Shown here piece by piece: positions 1-9,099 of a stretch of DNA of 64,000 nt. Made by a program: the position numbers and the translations under genes. The stretch comes from Pseudomonas weihenstephanensis (GTDB lineage: Bacteria > Pseudomonadota > Gammaproteobacteria > Pseudomonadales > Pseudomonadaceae): positions 558,001 through 622,000 of the forward strand of contig NZ_JYLF01000003.1 in NCBI RefSeq assembly GCF_001043055.1, written 5' to 3'. Numbering within the stretch: position 1 is the first letter of the stretch; each line of letters begins with the position of its first letter. A model generated the notes under the pieces. That model saw nothing but the letters and a program-made list of their open reading frames with translations, did no database searches and was not told the DNA's origin.

Positions 1-939
1 GTCGAGGCGTTGTATGAAGAGCTAGCCAGCGGCGCTGAGAAAGATTCTGCCGTCATGCAAAAAACCCTTAAAGCCTATGTCCTTGAAATCGTCGAGCACC
101 TGCGAGGCGCCAAGAACAAGACACGGGATGAGGTAGAGGAAAAAGAGGGGGAGTTTTGGCGGGCGCTGATTCTATTGGGGGTTGCTGCTTTAGCCCTGAT
201 TGTTCTCGGTAATCAAGAGGCCGGCGGCTGGGCTTGGCTGGATAAAAAACGCTTTTCTTTCAAATTGACGGGCACCCTGCTGGCATTCATTTTTCTAATG
301 ATTCAGATCGAGCGAATGGCCTTTTTCAAAGTGCTGTGGGGGTATGGCTTCACCAAGCTCATAGTGTCTATCGGTGCCTCAGCGTTGCTGGTTTTTTCTA
401 CAGGCAAGGCCGCCGGGGTTATCAATGGCGTTTTCGGGGTTGATTCAACCGCATTACCGCTGAGTTTGACGTTCATGACCGGTTTTGTATTTTTCAAATA
501 CCTGTCTCCGTTCGTTTTCTTGATTGGTTTGCTGGCGTTGGTCCACGTCCTCATCATCGCGGTGTGGCTCAAGGCGGTCGCCAAAGGAGATTTCCCGACC
601 GGGCCTTTGGTGAGTTCGGCAGTCTTTTTTATTTTTTCGATTTTGGTCATGGGGTTTTATTGGGGATGGGGAGGCACTCGTCTGAGTGACGAGCGCTTGC
701 CAGAAGTCGCGTACAAATTGGCGCATATTCTGGACTTTAATAACCGGCATCTGTGCGCCAACATTCCTTCTGCCGATGCGGTGGTCTTTATTGGCTCCAG
801 CCAGAATGTTGTGTTGATTGATCCTCACCCGGTGAGCATCGACAGCGTGCAGGCGTTCTTTGAACAAGACCTGTCTATTCCCCCAGCGTTCGAGCGCCAG
901 GCGTGCGCATTGCCCTCGGCACATTCAGCCCTTCTTTAA
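1..939 (+). CDS. Membrane protein, 5' end outside the window
   Basis: The reading frame is open from the first base and ends at a stop at 939, so the true start lies upstream; a TTG at 10 is only the first possible start inside the window. About 310 residues are visible. A charged soluble N-terminal part (roughly 50 residues, with a lysine/glutamate-rich stretch) is followed by about five hydrophobic segments and then a C-terminal soluble tail of some 75 residues with two cysteines. I do not recognise a family. Its last 15 bases overlap the end of the convergent DUF3010 gene. No function is proposed. Confidence 0.6.
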   Translation, partial: VEALYEELASGAEKDSAVMQKTLKAYVLEIVEHLRGAKNKTRDEVEEKEGEFWRALILLGVAALALIVLGNQEAGGWAWLDKKRFSFKLTGTLLAFIFLMIQIERMAFFKVLWGYGFTKLIVSIGASALLVFSTGKAAGVINGVFGVDSTALPLSLTFMTGFVFFKYLSPFVFLIGLLALVHVLIIAVWLKAVAKGDFPTGPLVSSAVFFIFSILVMGFYWGWGGTRLSDERLPEVAYKLAHILDFNNRHLCANIPSADAVVFIGSSQNVVLIDPHPVSIDSVQAFFEQDLSIPPAFERQACALPSAHSALL

Positions 940-1344
940 CAAGGCCGCACACGCGGCTTTATAAGCGTCATGTTGATACTTGTTCAGCGACGCCGGTAGC
1001 TCGAATGCATATTTCTTGAATTGCGCCGTCAGGGTTTGCGGTGACAGCAACTGCACCTCGCATTCATCGAGCAGTTGCAGGATGCCCTCGATCTTGAACG
1101 TGGTAGGGCCACCGGCGAACTCGCCTTTTTTGCTGCGCTTTTTAATGGCGATGCGGGTGATGCCATTGGCCGCGACAAATGCTGCCACCTGAGCGGCGAA
1201 GGCTTTGACGTTCGCGGCGTCTTCATCGTCGTCGAGGGCGATTTTTTTGGTGCTGATGGTGACGTGCTCAAGGCCGGCCTGGCCTTGACGGGCCAAGGCG
1301 AAGATGGCTTCGCTGCCTTTGATGTCGATACCGCAAATAGTCAT
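925..1344 (-). CDS. DUF3010 family protein
   Basis: A 139-residue soluble protein beginning MTICGIDIKGSE. I chose the ATG at 1344 because a start at 1362 would add six residues not expected for the family, whose members are near 140 residues and begin with this 'CGIDIKG' strand. The N-terminal strand plus a following 'ITRIAIKKRSKKGEFAGG' segment resemble an RNase H-like fold, which is inference. The family is widespread in gammaproteobacteria and its biochemical role is unknown. The gene converges on, and overlaps by 15 bases, the membrane protein to its left. Confidence 0.75.
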   Translation of the reverse strand: MTICGIDIKGSEAIFALARQGQAGLEHVTISTKKIALDDDEDAANVKAFAAQVAAFVAANGITRIAIKKRSKKGEFAGGPTTFKIEGILQLLDECEVQLLSPQTLTAQFKKYAFELPASLNKYQHDAYKAACAALLKKG

Positions 1345-1403
1345 AAATCCCCAATCCGTCATTAATGCGCTGATGCTGCGTAAATGAAGTACGCCTGCGA
1401 ACG

Positions 1404-1805
1404 TTATTGCTGGCCGATCGACTCCAAAAACTCCGACCGGTCATCGCTCACGGCAGCAATGCAGTCGTTTTGCGCAATGTTGAACGCCTCTGTCCCCGCT
1501 GTGGCCGGGAAGACCACCACCGAGCAATCGGCATCCCGCTGGTGCAACCACAGCGACTGGGCGGTTTTGATTTTGCTGGTGATGTTGTTGAGCTGGGTCG
1601 CGTTGCTGCCGTACAGCGAGGTCATGCGCGCTTGCAAGGCTTCGTAGTTTTCAGTCAACAACTGCTCGGCAGCGTTGCGGCTGTACACCGAACACGCGAG
1701 GGTTTGCTGGTCGTTTTCGACGGCATCACACGGGTTGAAGTCGGCATCATCGGCCGCGTATGCGCCGCTTGTGATCAACGCCAAGGCCAGGAGAATCGAT
1801 TTCAT
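1404..1805 (-). CDS. Secreted LprI / DUF1311-like protein
   Basis: A 133-residue protein with a clear cleavable signal peptide (MKSILLALALITSGAYA, then mature ADDADF). The mature part carries four cysteines (in NPCDAV, LACSVY, DADCSV and QNDCIA) and the Trp-Leu-x-x-Arg-Asp-x-Asp-Cys segment typical of the DUF1311/LprI family, which includes periplasmic lysozyme-inhibitor-like proteins. Periplasmic location is a firm inference from the signal peptide. Lysozyme inhibition is only a family-level possibility. It is transcribed away from the dipeptidase operon, so 1806-2028 is a divergent intergenic region that should hold both promoters. Confidence 0.7.
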   Translation of the reverse strand: MKSILLALALITSGAYAADDADFNPCDAVENDQQTLACSVYSRNAAEQLLTENYEALQARMTSLYGSNATQLNNITSKIKTAQSLWLHQRDADCSVVVFPATAGTEAFNIAQNDCIAAVSDDRSEFLESIGQQ

Positions 1806-2028
1806 TGCGGCTTCCTAATCCAGAGTTGGGACGGATTCTGGCTTAAGCGTGCGTCAAAAGCCACGCAACATCGGCCAATTGCCTACCTGCTGAGCGCTTT
1901 GACTGTGCTTGACGCTTTCTGCAATCGCGCTGTCGCTTTTGCACCCGGCTGCTTTTAACCCCAAGCCTATGCTGGCCCAAAGCGCCGGCAGACGATTCGG
2001 CGCAGCATTCGCCATAAGGGGACGCCTG

Positions 2029-3006
2029 ATGAGCCCAGCCGAGTTGCACGCCGACAGCATCGTTATCGACGGGCTGATCATTGCCAAATGGAACCGCGAA
2101 CTGTTCGAAGACATGCGCAAGGGCGGCCTCACGGCGGCCAACTGCACGGTGTCGGTGTGGGAGGGGTTCCAGGCCACCATCAATAACATCGTCGCCAGCC
2201 AAACCCTGATGCGTGAAAACAGTGACCTGGTGCTCCCGGTCAAGACCACGGCAGACATTCGCCGCGCCAAGAAGCAGGGCAAGACGGGGATCATCCTGGG
2301 CTTTCAAAATGCCCATGCATTCGAGGACCAGTTGGGCTACATCGACATCTTCAAGCAGCTTGGCGTGGGGGTGGTGCAGCTGTGCTACAACACGCAAAAC
2401 CTGGTGGGCACCGGCTGTTACGAGCGTGATGGCGGGTTGTCGGGGTTTGGCCACGAAGTAGTGGCTGAAATGAACCGTGTGGGGATCATGTGCGACCTGT
2501 CCCACGTAGGCGCTAAAACTTCCGAAGAAGTCATTTTGACGTCGAAAAAACCGGTCTGTTATTCGCACTGTCTGCCCTCGGGCCTCAAAGAGCACCCGCG
2601 CAATAAATCCGACGCCGAGCTTAGATTCATCGCCGAGCATGGCGGCTTTGTGGGCGTGACTATGTTCGCGCCGTTTCTGGCCAAAGGCATTGACGCCACC
2701 ATTGACGACTACGCCGAGGCCATCGAATACACCATGAACCTGGTGGGCGAAGACGCCATCGGCATTGGCACCGACTTCACCCAGGGCCACGGTCAGGCGT
2801 TCTTCGACATGCTGACCCACGACAAAGGCTATGCACGGCGTCTGACCCGCTTCGGCACGATCATCAACCCGCTGGGCATTCGCACCGTGGGTGAGTTCCC
2901 CAACCTCACTGAGACGTTGCTCAAACGCGGCCACAGCGAACGCGTGGTGCGCAAAATCATGGGTGAAAACTGGGTCAACGTGCTCAAAGACGTGTGGGGC
3001 GAGTAG
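2029..3006 (+). CDS. Membrane dipeptidase (M19)-like protein of the dimethylglycine locus
   Basis: A 325-residue M19 renal-dipeptidase-like TIM barrel starting MSPAELHADS; the ATG at 2029 follows an AGGGGAC ribosome site. The second-metal-side motifs are present (CDLSHVG near residue 165, YSHC near 187, HPRNKSD near 197). The N-terminal HxD zinc motif is absent, because the strand reads VIDGLIIAKW where the family has VIDGHND. The bridging Glu of the GIEG motif appears as Gln (GFQNAH). It is the first gene of the run leading to dgcA, as in P. aeruginosa where a homologue (PA5396) precedes dgcAB. The missing ligands make a classical dizinc dipeptidase mechanism doubtful; the substrate is unknown. 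Confidence 0.8.
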   Translation: MSPAELHADSIVIDGLIIAKWNRELFEDMRKGGLTAANCTVSVWEGFQATINNIVASQTLMRENSDLVLPVKTTADIRRAKKQGKTGIILGFQNAHAFEDQLGYIDIFKQLGVGVVQLCYNTQNLVGTGCYERDGGLSGFGHEVVAEMNRVGIMCDLSHVGAKTSEEVILTSKKPVCYSHCLPSGLKEHPRNKSDAELRFIAEHGGFVGVTMFAPFLAKGIDATIDDYAEAIEYTMNLVGEDAIGIGTDFTQGHGQAFFDMLTHDKGYARRLTRFGTIINPLGIRTVGEFPNLTETLLKRGHSERVVRKIMGENWVNVLKDVWGE

Positions 3007-3068
3007 CGGTACGGCCCGCAGCCTTTCGCAGCGACTACGCAGTGACTCATTTTTTAGAGGTATGCCCA

Positions 3069-3599
3069 ATGGCAACAATCGCCCCGCAATTGCCCATCGA
3101 AGTCGACAGTGAAACCGGCGTCTGGACCTCTGACGCGTTACCGATGCTGTATGTGCCGCGGCATTTTTTCGTCAACAACCATATGGGCATTGAAGCCGTA
3201 ATCGGCGCGCAGGCCTACGCCGACATCCTCTACAAAGCGGGCTACAAATCGGCTTGGCACTGGTGCGAAAAAGAAGCCGAATGCCACGCTCTTGAAGGGG
3301 TCGCGGTGTTCGAGCACTACATGAAACGTCTGTCGCAACGTGGCTGGGGCCTGTTTCACATTCAGGACATTGACCTGGACGCCGGTACGGCCACGGTCAA
3401 GCTCGAACACTCCTGTTTTGTCTACGTGTACGGCAAGGTCGGGCGCAAGGTCGACTACATGTTCACGGGCTGGTTCGCGGGGGCTATCGATCAGATTTTG
3501 AGCGCGCGCGGCAGTCAAATCCGCACCGTGGCGCAGCAAGTGTATAGCGCATCGGAAGAGGGCCACGAGCACGGCCTGTTTAGCGTCAAGCCGTTGTAA
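3069..3599 (+). CDS. DUF5943-type conserved protein of the dgc operon
   Basis: A 176-residue soluble protein beginning MATIAPQLPIEVD; this ATG is chosen over an upstream in-frame start at 2994 that lies inside the preceding gene. It sits between the dipeptidase-like gene and dgcA with short gaps (62 and 15 bases), the same position as PA5397 in P. aeruginosa. The order of helices and the late 'FTGWFAGAIDQILSARG' segment suggest a V4R/H-NOX-like small-molecule-binding fold, but that is a guess from pattern. There are three cysteines (WCEKEAEC and HSCFVY). No enzymatic role is established from sequence; an accessory role in dimethylglycine demethylation is inferred from conserved context. Confidence 0.7.
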   Translation: MATIAPQLPIEVDSETGVWTSDALPMLYVPRHFFVNNHMGIEAVIGAQAYADILYKAGYKSAWHWCEKEAECHALEGVAVFEHYMKRLSQRGWGLFHIQDIDLDAGTATVKLEHSCFVYVYGKVGRKVDYMFTGWFAGAIDQILSARGSQIRTVAQQVYSASEEGHEHGLFSVKPL

Positions 3600-3614
3600 A
3601 ACGAGGAGCGGGAT

Positions 3615-5675
3615 ATGGCGTTCGAAGCGATGTTTGAGCCGATCCAAATCGGCAAGTTGACCATCCGCAACCGTGTGCTCAGTACGGCCCACGCCGAGGT
3701 GTATGCCACCGACGGTGGCATGACCACCGAGCGCTACGTGCGGTATTACGAAGAAAAGGCCAAAGGCGGCATTGGCCTGGCGATCTGTGGCGGCTCATCC
3801 GTGGTGGCCATCGACAGCCCGCAAGAGTGGTGGAGTTCGGTCAACCTCAGCACCGACCGCATCATCCCGCATTTTCAGAACCTGGCCGATGCGATGCACA
3901 AGCACGGCGCCAAAATCATGATCCAAATTACCCACATGGGGCGTCGCTCACGTTGGGACGGGTTCAACTGGCCCACCTTGATGTCGCCCTCGGGCGTACG
4001 CGAGCCGGTGCACCGCGCCACTTGCAAAACCATCGAGCCTGAAGAGATCTGGCGCATCATCGGCAACTACGCCAGCGCCGCAGGCCGGGCCAAGGCGGGG
4101 GGGCTGGACGGGGTGGAACTGTCGGCGGTGCATCAGCACATGATCGACCAGTTCTGGAGCCCACGGGTTAACAAGCGCACGGATGAGTGGGGCGGCAGTT
4201 TTGAAAACCGCATGCGTTTTGGCCTCGAAGTGCTTAAAGCGGTGCGCGCGCAGGTCGGCCCGGACTTCTGCGTGGGCATTCGCCTGTGTGGTGACGAATT
4301 TCACCCCGATGGCTTGAGCCACGAAGACATGAAGCAGATCGCCAAGTACTACGACGACACCGGCATGCTCGACTTCATTGGCGTGGTCGGCTCGGGGTGC
4401 GACACCCATAACACACTGGCCAACGTGATCCCGAACATGAGCTACCCGCCGGAGCCGTTTCTGCACTTGGCGGCCGGTATTAAAGAGGTGGTCAAGGCGC
4501 CGGTGTTGCACGCGCAAAACATCAAAGACCCGACGCAAGCCACGCGCATTCTTGAGGGCGGGTACGTGGACATGGTGGGCATGACCCGCGCGCACATTGC
4601 CGACCCGCATTTGATCGCGAAAATCAAAATGGGCCAGGTCGATCAGATCAAACAATGCGTGGGCGCCAATTACTGCATCGACCGTCAATATCAGGGGCTG
4701 GACGTGTTGTGCATCCAAAACGCTGCCACCTCGCGCGAATACATGGGTGTGCCGCACCTGATTCAGAAGTCCATTGGGCCAACGCGCAAAGTGGTGGTCG
4801 TGGGCGCAGGCCCTGCAGGCATGGAAGCGGCGCGAGTCGCGGCCGAGCGCGGGCATGACGTCACCCTGTTCGAGAAGCGTGAGGCTATTGGCGGGCAAAT
4901 CAGCCTGGCAGCCAAAGCCCCGCAGCGTGACCAGATGGCCGGTATCACCCGCTGGTTTCAGTTGGAGCTGGCGCGCCTGAAGGTTGATTTACGTGTGGGC
5001 GTGGCGGCCGATACGGCCACGATTCTCGACTTGCGGCCTGACATCGTGGTGCTGGCGGTGGGTGGGCATGCCTATCTCGAACAAAACGAACACTGGGGCG
5101 CAGCGCAGGGGTTGGTGGTCAGCAGTTGGGACGTGCTCGACGGCAAGGTTGCGCCCGGTAAAAACGTGCTGGTGTACGACACCATTTGCGAGTTTACCGG
5201 CATGTCGGTGGCGGACTTCATGGCCGACAAAGGCGCACAGGTCGAAATTGTCACCGACGACACCAAGCCGGGCGTGGCAATTGGCGGCACGTCTTTCCCC
5301 ACGTACTACCGCAGCCTGTACCCCAAAGACGTGATCATGACCGGCGACATGATGCTGGAGAAGGTCTACCGCGAGGGCGACAAGCTGATTGCGGTGCTGG
5401 AGAACGAATACACCGGGGCCAAGGAAGAACGCGTGGTGGACCAGGTGGTGGTGGAAAACGGCGTGCGCCCGGACGAAGCCTTGTATTACGCGCTCAAGCC
5501 TGACTCGCGTAACAAAGGGCAGATCGACGTTGAAGCGTTGTTCGCGATCCAGCCGCAGCCATGCCTGAGTGGGGCGGGGGATGGGTATTTATTGTTCCGC
5601 ATCGGTGACTGTGTGGCGCAACGCAACGTGCACGCGGCGATCTATGACGCGCTGCGGCTGTGCAAGGACTTTTGA
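3615..5675 (+). CDS. dgcA: Dimethylglycine demethylase subunit DgcA
   Basis: A 686-residue member of the Old Yellow Enzyme / trimethylamine dehydrogenase-like family. Residues about 1-340 form an FMN TIM barrel (GVELSAVHQHMIDQFWSPR; GGSFENRMRF). A cysteine group around residues 346-370 (QCVGANYC...DVLC) fits a 4Fe-4S cluster. A Rossmann motif VVVVGAGPAGMEAA begins near 393. With DgcB it demethylates dimethylglycine to sarcosine; this role is known for the P. aeruginosa homologue. It starts 15 bases after the preceding gene behind an AGGAG site and is separated from dgcB by a paired palindromic repeat. Cytoplasmic or membrane-associated through DgcB. Confidence 0.93.
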   Translation: MAFEAMFEPIQIGKLTIRNRVLSTAHAEVYATDGGMTTERYVRYYEEKAKGGIGLAICGGSSVVAIDSPQEWWSSVNLSTDRIIPHFQNLADAMHKHGAKIMIQITHMGRRSRWDGFNWPTLMSPSGVREPVHRATCKTIEPEEIWRIIGNYASAAGRAKAGGLDGVELSAVHQHMIDQFWSPRVNKRTDEWGGSFENRMRFGLEVLKAVRAQVGPDFCVGIRLCGDEFHPDGLSHEDMKQIAKYYDDTGMLDFIGVVGSGCDTHNTLANVIPNMSYPPEPFLHLAAGIKEVVKAPVLHAQNIKDPTQATRILEGGYVDMVGMTRAHIADPHLIAKIKMGQVDQIKQCVGANYCIDRQYQGLDVLCIQNAATSREYMGVPHLIQKSIGPTRKVVVVGAGPAGMEAARVAAERGHDVTLFEKREAIGGQISLAAKAPQRDQMAGITRWFQLELARLKVDLRVGVAADTATILDLRPDIVVLAVGGHAYLEQNEHWGAAQGLVVSSWDVLDGKVAPGKNVLVYDTICEFTGMSVADFMADKGAQVEIVTDDTKPGVAIGGTSFPTYYRSLYPKDVIMTGDMMLEKVYREGDKLIAVLENEYTGAKEERVVDQVVVENGVRPDEALYYALKPDSRNKGQIDVEALFAIQPQPCLSGAGDGYLLFRIGDCVAQRNVHAAIYDALRLCKDF

Positions 5676-5687
5676 GGTGAACCCCGG

Positions 5688-5840
5688 TCCTCACCCTAGC
5701 CCTCTCCCGAAGGGAGAGGGGATTGATGTGCCGTCATTCGGCTTCTTCGTCTGACCAGTGGGTGAGGGGGGGCCGAGTGCGTGCTCAAGGCCACCGCACT
5801 TAGCCCCCTCTCCCTCCGGGAGAGGGCTGGGGTGAGGGGT
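5688..5840. repeat. Paired REP element (BIME-like) between dgcA and dgcB
   Basis: Two palindromes built on CCCTCTCCC / GGGAGAGGG occur in inverted arrangement, at about 5688-5720 and 5801-5840, each with a CCTCACCC-type flank. RNA from here would fold into two strong hairpins inside the dgcA-dgcB message. Related copies lie at 9032, 12995, 22107 and 22182, all within the betaine-catabolism part of the window. Confidence 0.85.
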
Positions 5841-5874
5841 ATGTGTTCACAATCATTGTTGTCGGGAGCTTCCC

Positions 5875-7818
5875 ATGCTGAACGTTCTGCTTCCCGTCCT
5901 GATCTTCGCCGCGCTGGGGCTGGCCTTCATCGGCGCCTTTCGCCGCCTGCGCCTGTGGCGCCAGGGCCGCCCTGCCAAGGTTGACCTGCTCGGCGGCCTG
6001 CTGGCCATGCCCCGCCGCTACACGGTCGACCTGCACCACGTCGTCGCGCGCGATAAATACATGGCCAACACCCATGTCGCCACCGCTGGCGGCTTTGTCC
6101 TGGCCGCCCTGCTGGCGATTTTGGTCCACGGGCTGGGGGTGCATCAGCGCATCCTTGGCTATGCCTTGCTGTGCGCCACGCTGCTGATGTTTATCGGGGC
6201 CGTGTGCGTGTTCATGCGGCGTGTGAACCCGCCCAGCCGTCTGTCAAAAGGCCCGTGGATGCGCCTGCCCAAAAGTCTGATGGTGTTCGCCGCCAGTTTT
6301 TTCATGCTGACCCTGCCCGTGGCAGGCCTGCTACCGCAAGGTACTGGCGGCTGGCTGCTGGCCACGCTGTTAAGCGCCGGCGTGGCCTGGGGTGTGGCTG
6401 AGTTGTTTTTCGGCATGACGTGGGGCGGTCCCATGAAACACGCGTTTGCAGGGGCGCTGCATCTGGCTTGGCACCGCCGCCCCGAACGCTTTGGCGGCGG
6501 GCGTTCCACCGGTCTGAAAGCGCTGGACCTGAGTGATCGCAGCGCGCCACTGGGGGTGGAAAAACCCAAAGACTTCACCTGGAACCAACTGCTGGGGTTT
6601 GACGCTTGCGTGCAATGCGGCAAGTGCGAAGCCGCGTGCCCGGCCTTTGCGGCGGGCCAGCCGTTAAACCCGAAGAAACTGATTCAGGACATGGTGGTCG
6701 GGCTTGCAGGCGGTACTGATGCGCACTTCGCGGGCAGCCCTTACCCCGGCAAACCGCTTGGCGAACATGGCGGCAACGCGCATCAACCCATCGTCAATGG
6801 CCTGGTTGACGCTGATACGTTATGGGCCTGTACCACCTGCCGTGCCTGTGTCGAAGAATGCCCGATGATGATTGAACACGTTGACGCCATCGTCGACATG
6901 CGCCGCTTCCTCACGTTGGAAAAAGGCGCGACGCCCAACACCGGCGCGCAGGTGCTGGACAACCTGATCGCCACCGACAACCCCGGCGGTTTCGCCCCCG
7001 GTGGACGCATGCACTGGGCGGCCGACCTGAACCTGGACCTGATGCGCGACAAGCTGTCGGTGGACGTATTGTTTTGGGTCGGCGATGGCGCGTTCGATAT
7101 GCGCAACCAACGCACCCTGCGCGCCTTCGTCAAAGTGCTGCAAGCGGCCGGGGTCGATTTTGCCGTGCTGGGGCTGGAGGAGCGCGACACGGGCGATGTG
7201 GCCCGACGCCTGGGTGATGAGGCAACGTTCCAGGCCCTGGCCAGGCGCAACATTCAGACGCTGGCGCAGTACACCTTTACACGCATCGTCACCTGCGACC
7301 CGCACAGCTTGCATGTGTTGAAAAACGAATACACAGCCTTTGGCGGTGACTACCGGGTGCAGCATCACAGCACCTGTATGGCCGAGTTGATTGAGGCCGG
7401 ATTACTCACCCTCGCGCCCGATAGCGGGGGCCGCGTCACCTACCACGACCCGTGTTATCTGGGCCGTTACAACGGCGAATATGACGCGCCGCGGTCGGTG
7501 CTGCGCGCCTTGGGGCTTGAGGTCATCGAGATGCAGCGCTCGGGGTTGCGCTCCCGTTGTTGCGGCGGCGGTGGCGGTGCGCCGATTACCGACATCCCCG
7601 GCAAGCAACGTATCCCTGACATGCGCATGGCTGACATCCGCGAAACCGGCGCTGAGCGGGTGGCTGTCGGATGTCCGCAATGCACCGCCATGCTTGAAGG
7701 TGTGGTTGAACCCCGGCCGTTGGTCAAAGACCTCGCGGAGCTGGTGGCGGATGCCTTGATTGACGCACCCAACCGTCTCAAACCGTTGAAAAGAGCAGCG
7801 CCTGAGGTGATCGCATGA
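5875..7818 (+). CDS. dgcB: Dimethylglycine demethylation protein DgcB, membrane Fe-S oxidoreductase
   Basis: A 647-residue protein with hydrophobic N-terminal segments in the first ~180 residues, then two ferredoxin-type 4Fe-4S motifs (CVQCGKCEAACP near residue 245 and CTTCRACVEECP near 319) and a cysteine-rich CCG region at the C-terminus (DPCYLGRY; RCCGGGGG near 562). This is the architecture of HdrD/GlpC-like electron-transfer proteins. It is inferred to pass electrons from DgcA and the neighbouring ETF to the membrane quinone pool. Its stop overlaps the ETF alpha start by four bases (ATGA), which implies translational coupling. Confidence 0.9.
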   Translation: MLNVLLPVLIFAALGLAFIGAFRRLRLWRQGRPAKVDLLGGLLAMPRRYTVDLHHVVARDKYMANTHVATAGGFVLAALLAILVHGLGVHQRILGYALLCATLLMFIGAVCVFMRRVNPPSRLSKGPWMRLPKSLMVFAASFFMLTLPVAGLLPQGTGGWLLATLLSAGVAWGVAELFFGMTWGGPMKHAFAGALHLAWHRRPERFGGGRSTGLKALDLSDRSAPLGVEKPKDFTWNQLLGFDACVQCGKCEAACPAFAAGQPLNPKKLIQDMVVGLAGGTDAHFAGSPYPGKPLGEHGGNAHQPIVNGLVDADTLWACTTCRACVEECPMMIEHVDAIVDMRRFLTLEKGATPNTGAQVLDNLIATDNPGGFAPGGRMHWAADLNLDLMRDKLSVDVLFWVGDGAFDMRNQRTLRAFVKVLQAAGVDFAVLGLEERDTGDVARRLGDEATFQALARRNIQTLAQYTFTRIVTCDPHSLHVLKNEYTAFGGDYRVQHHSTCMAELIEAGLLTLAPDSGGRVTYHDPCYLGRYNGEYDAPRSVLRALGLEVIEMQRSGLRSRCCGGGGGAPITDIPGKQRIPDMRMADIRETGAERVAVGCPQCTAMLEGVVEPRPLVKDLAELVADALIDAPNRLKPLKRAAPEVIA

Positions 7819-9026
7819 GTGACTTGATCCGCCGCGATCCGCGTGCCGAGTGGATTGCCCGCAACCGCCTGCACCCACTGCATGCCGCCGTGCAGCCCGT
7901 TTTGCAGCGTTGGCTGGGGCCGGGCGGTGTTCTGCGTAAAAACGTGCACGGTGTCGGTTTCATTGGCCCCAATGGCCTTAAACGCATTGATCGCAGCGGT
8001 GCGCAGCAAGGGGGCGCCCGTGGGCGCACAGCCCGGGCTGAGGTGCAATTGCCGCTGCATCAGGTGGCGTCGCCTGCGTTCTACATCGCTGTGGTGCCGG
8101 ACATGGTGGGCGGTCGTTTGAGCCGCCATGACCGCGATGTGCTCGGGTTGGCGCACCAGTTGGCGGGCAGCGAGGGCGCGGTGTTGGCGGTGGTGTTGGG
8201 TGAACACAAAGACACGACGCTGAGTACGGCGGGGGTTGACCGCGTGTTGGTGCTCGACCACCACGGTTATGCACCGGAGCGCCAGATGCTGGCCCTACGG
8301 GCTGTGGATAACCAATTTGCTCCGCGCCATTGGTTGTTCCCCGACAGCCGGGACGCGGGTGCCGAGCGCGGTCGACGTTTTGCCGCCTGTGTCGGCGAGC
8401 GGCCTGCTACACGGGTATGGCAAATCCGCGAGGGTCGCTGCGTCGGGCGTGCGGGTGCGGGCTTGCACGACGTGGAGCAAGCGCTTCCCCGGCTGATTCT
8501 GGCCGCGGCTGAATGCGCCGAGCCTGTGAGCGAAACCCGGCATGAGGTGCAAGCGGTTGAGTTATCCACAGCCGTTACCACGTGCCTGCCGCGGATTGAA
8601 GACATGGGCGCTGTCGAGGTCGACCCGTCCGCGATTGTGATGGCCGAGGCGCCTTTTATCCTCAGCGGCGGCAACGGGGTGAAAGACTGGGGGCTTTTCC
8701 ACAGAGCGGCGCTCGCGTTGGGCGCAACAGAAGGCGCCTCGCGTGTGGCGGTGGACGACGGCTTTATGGGCCGTGAGCGGCAGGTGGGCGCCAGTGGTAC
8801 GTGGGTCACGGCGCGAGTTTACGTGGCGGTCGGTATCAGTGGCGCAATCCAGCACCTGCAAGGGATTGCTGCGTGCGACAAGGTGGTGGCGATCAATTTA
8901 GACCCAGCCTGCGACATGGTGAAGCGCGCGGACTTGTCGGTGGTGGGCGACAGTACGGCGGTTCTTGAAGCCTTGATTGCGGCTGTGGATAAGTGGCGCC
9001 GGGGTGTTAAACGTGATGCAGCTTAA
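7815..9026 (+). CDS. Electron transfer flavoprotein alpha-subunit-like protein of the dgc operon
   Basis: A 403-residue EtfA/FixB-family protein. The C-terminal FAD-binding half is clear: GASGTWVTARVYVAVGISGA followed by HLQGIAACDKVVAINLDP and DMVKRADLSVVGD. The N-terminus carries about 60 extra residues (DPRAEWIARNRLHP...) compared with housekeeping EtfA of ~310 residues. With the following beta-like gene it forms a dedicated ETF for DgcAB, as in P. aeruginosa (PA5400-PA5401). The start overlaps dgcB. Four DnaA-box sequences (8303, 8562, 8695, 8984) fall inside this coding region. Confidence 0.88.
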   Translation: MSDLIRRDPRAEWIARNRLHPLHAAVQPVLQRWLGPGGVLRKNVHGVGFIGPNGLKRIDRSGAQQGGARGRTARAEVQLPLHQVASPAFYIAVVPDMVGGRLSRHDRDVLGLAHQLAGSEGAVLAVVLGEHKDTTLSTAGVDRVLVLDHHGYAPERQMLALRAVDNQFAPRHWLFPDSRDAGAERGRRFAACVGERPATRVWQIREGRCVGRAGAGLHDVEQALPRLILAAAECAEPVSETRHEVQAVELSTAVTTCLPRIEDMGAVEVDPSAIVMAEAPFILSGGNGVKDWGLFHRAALALGATEGASRVAVDDGFMGRERQVGASGTWVTARVYVAVGISGAIQHLQGIAACDKVVAINLDPACDMVKRADLSVVGDSTAVLEALIAAVDKWRRGVKRDAA

Positions 9027-9031
9027 TGACG

Positions 9032-9080
9032 CCCTCACCCCAACGCCATCCCGGTGGGAGAGGGTTGGGGTGAGGGGCTT
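9032..9080. repeat. REP palindrome between the ETF subunit genes
   Basis: A long imperfect palindrome: CCCTCACCCCAACGCC pairs with GGTTGGGGTGAGGG around a central CCCGGTGGGAG. It belongs to the same family as the repeats at 5688, 12995 and 22107 and fills nearly the whole 73-base gap between the two ETF genes. Its position within an operon suggests an mRNA-stabilising or polymerase-pausing hairpin, which is inference. Confidence 0.85.
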
Positions 9081-9099
9081 TTGATTGGGAGAAGAGTGG

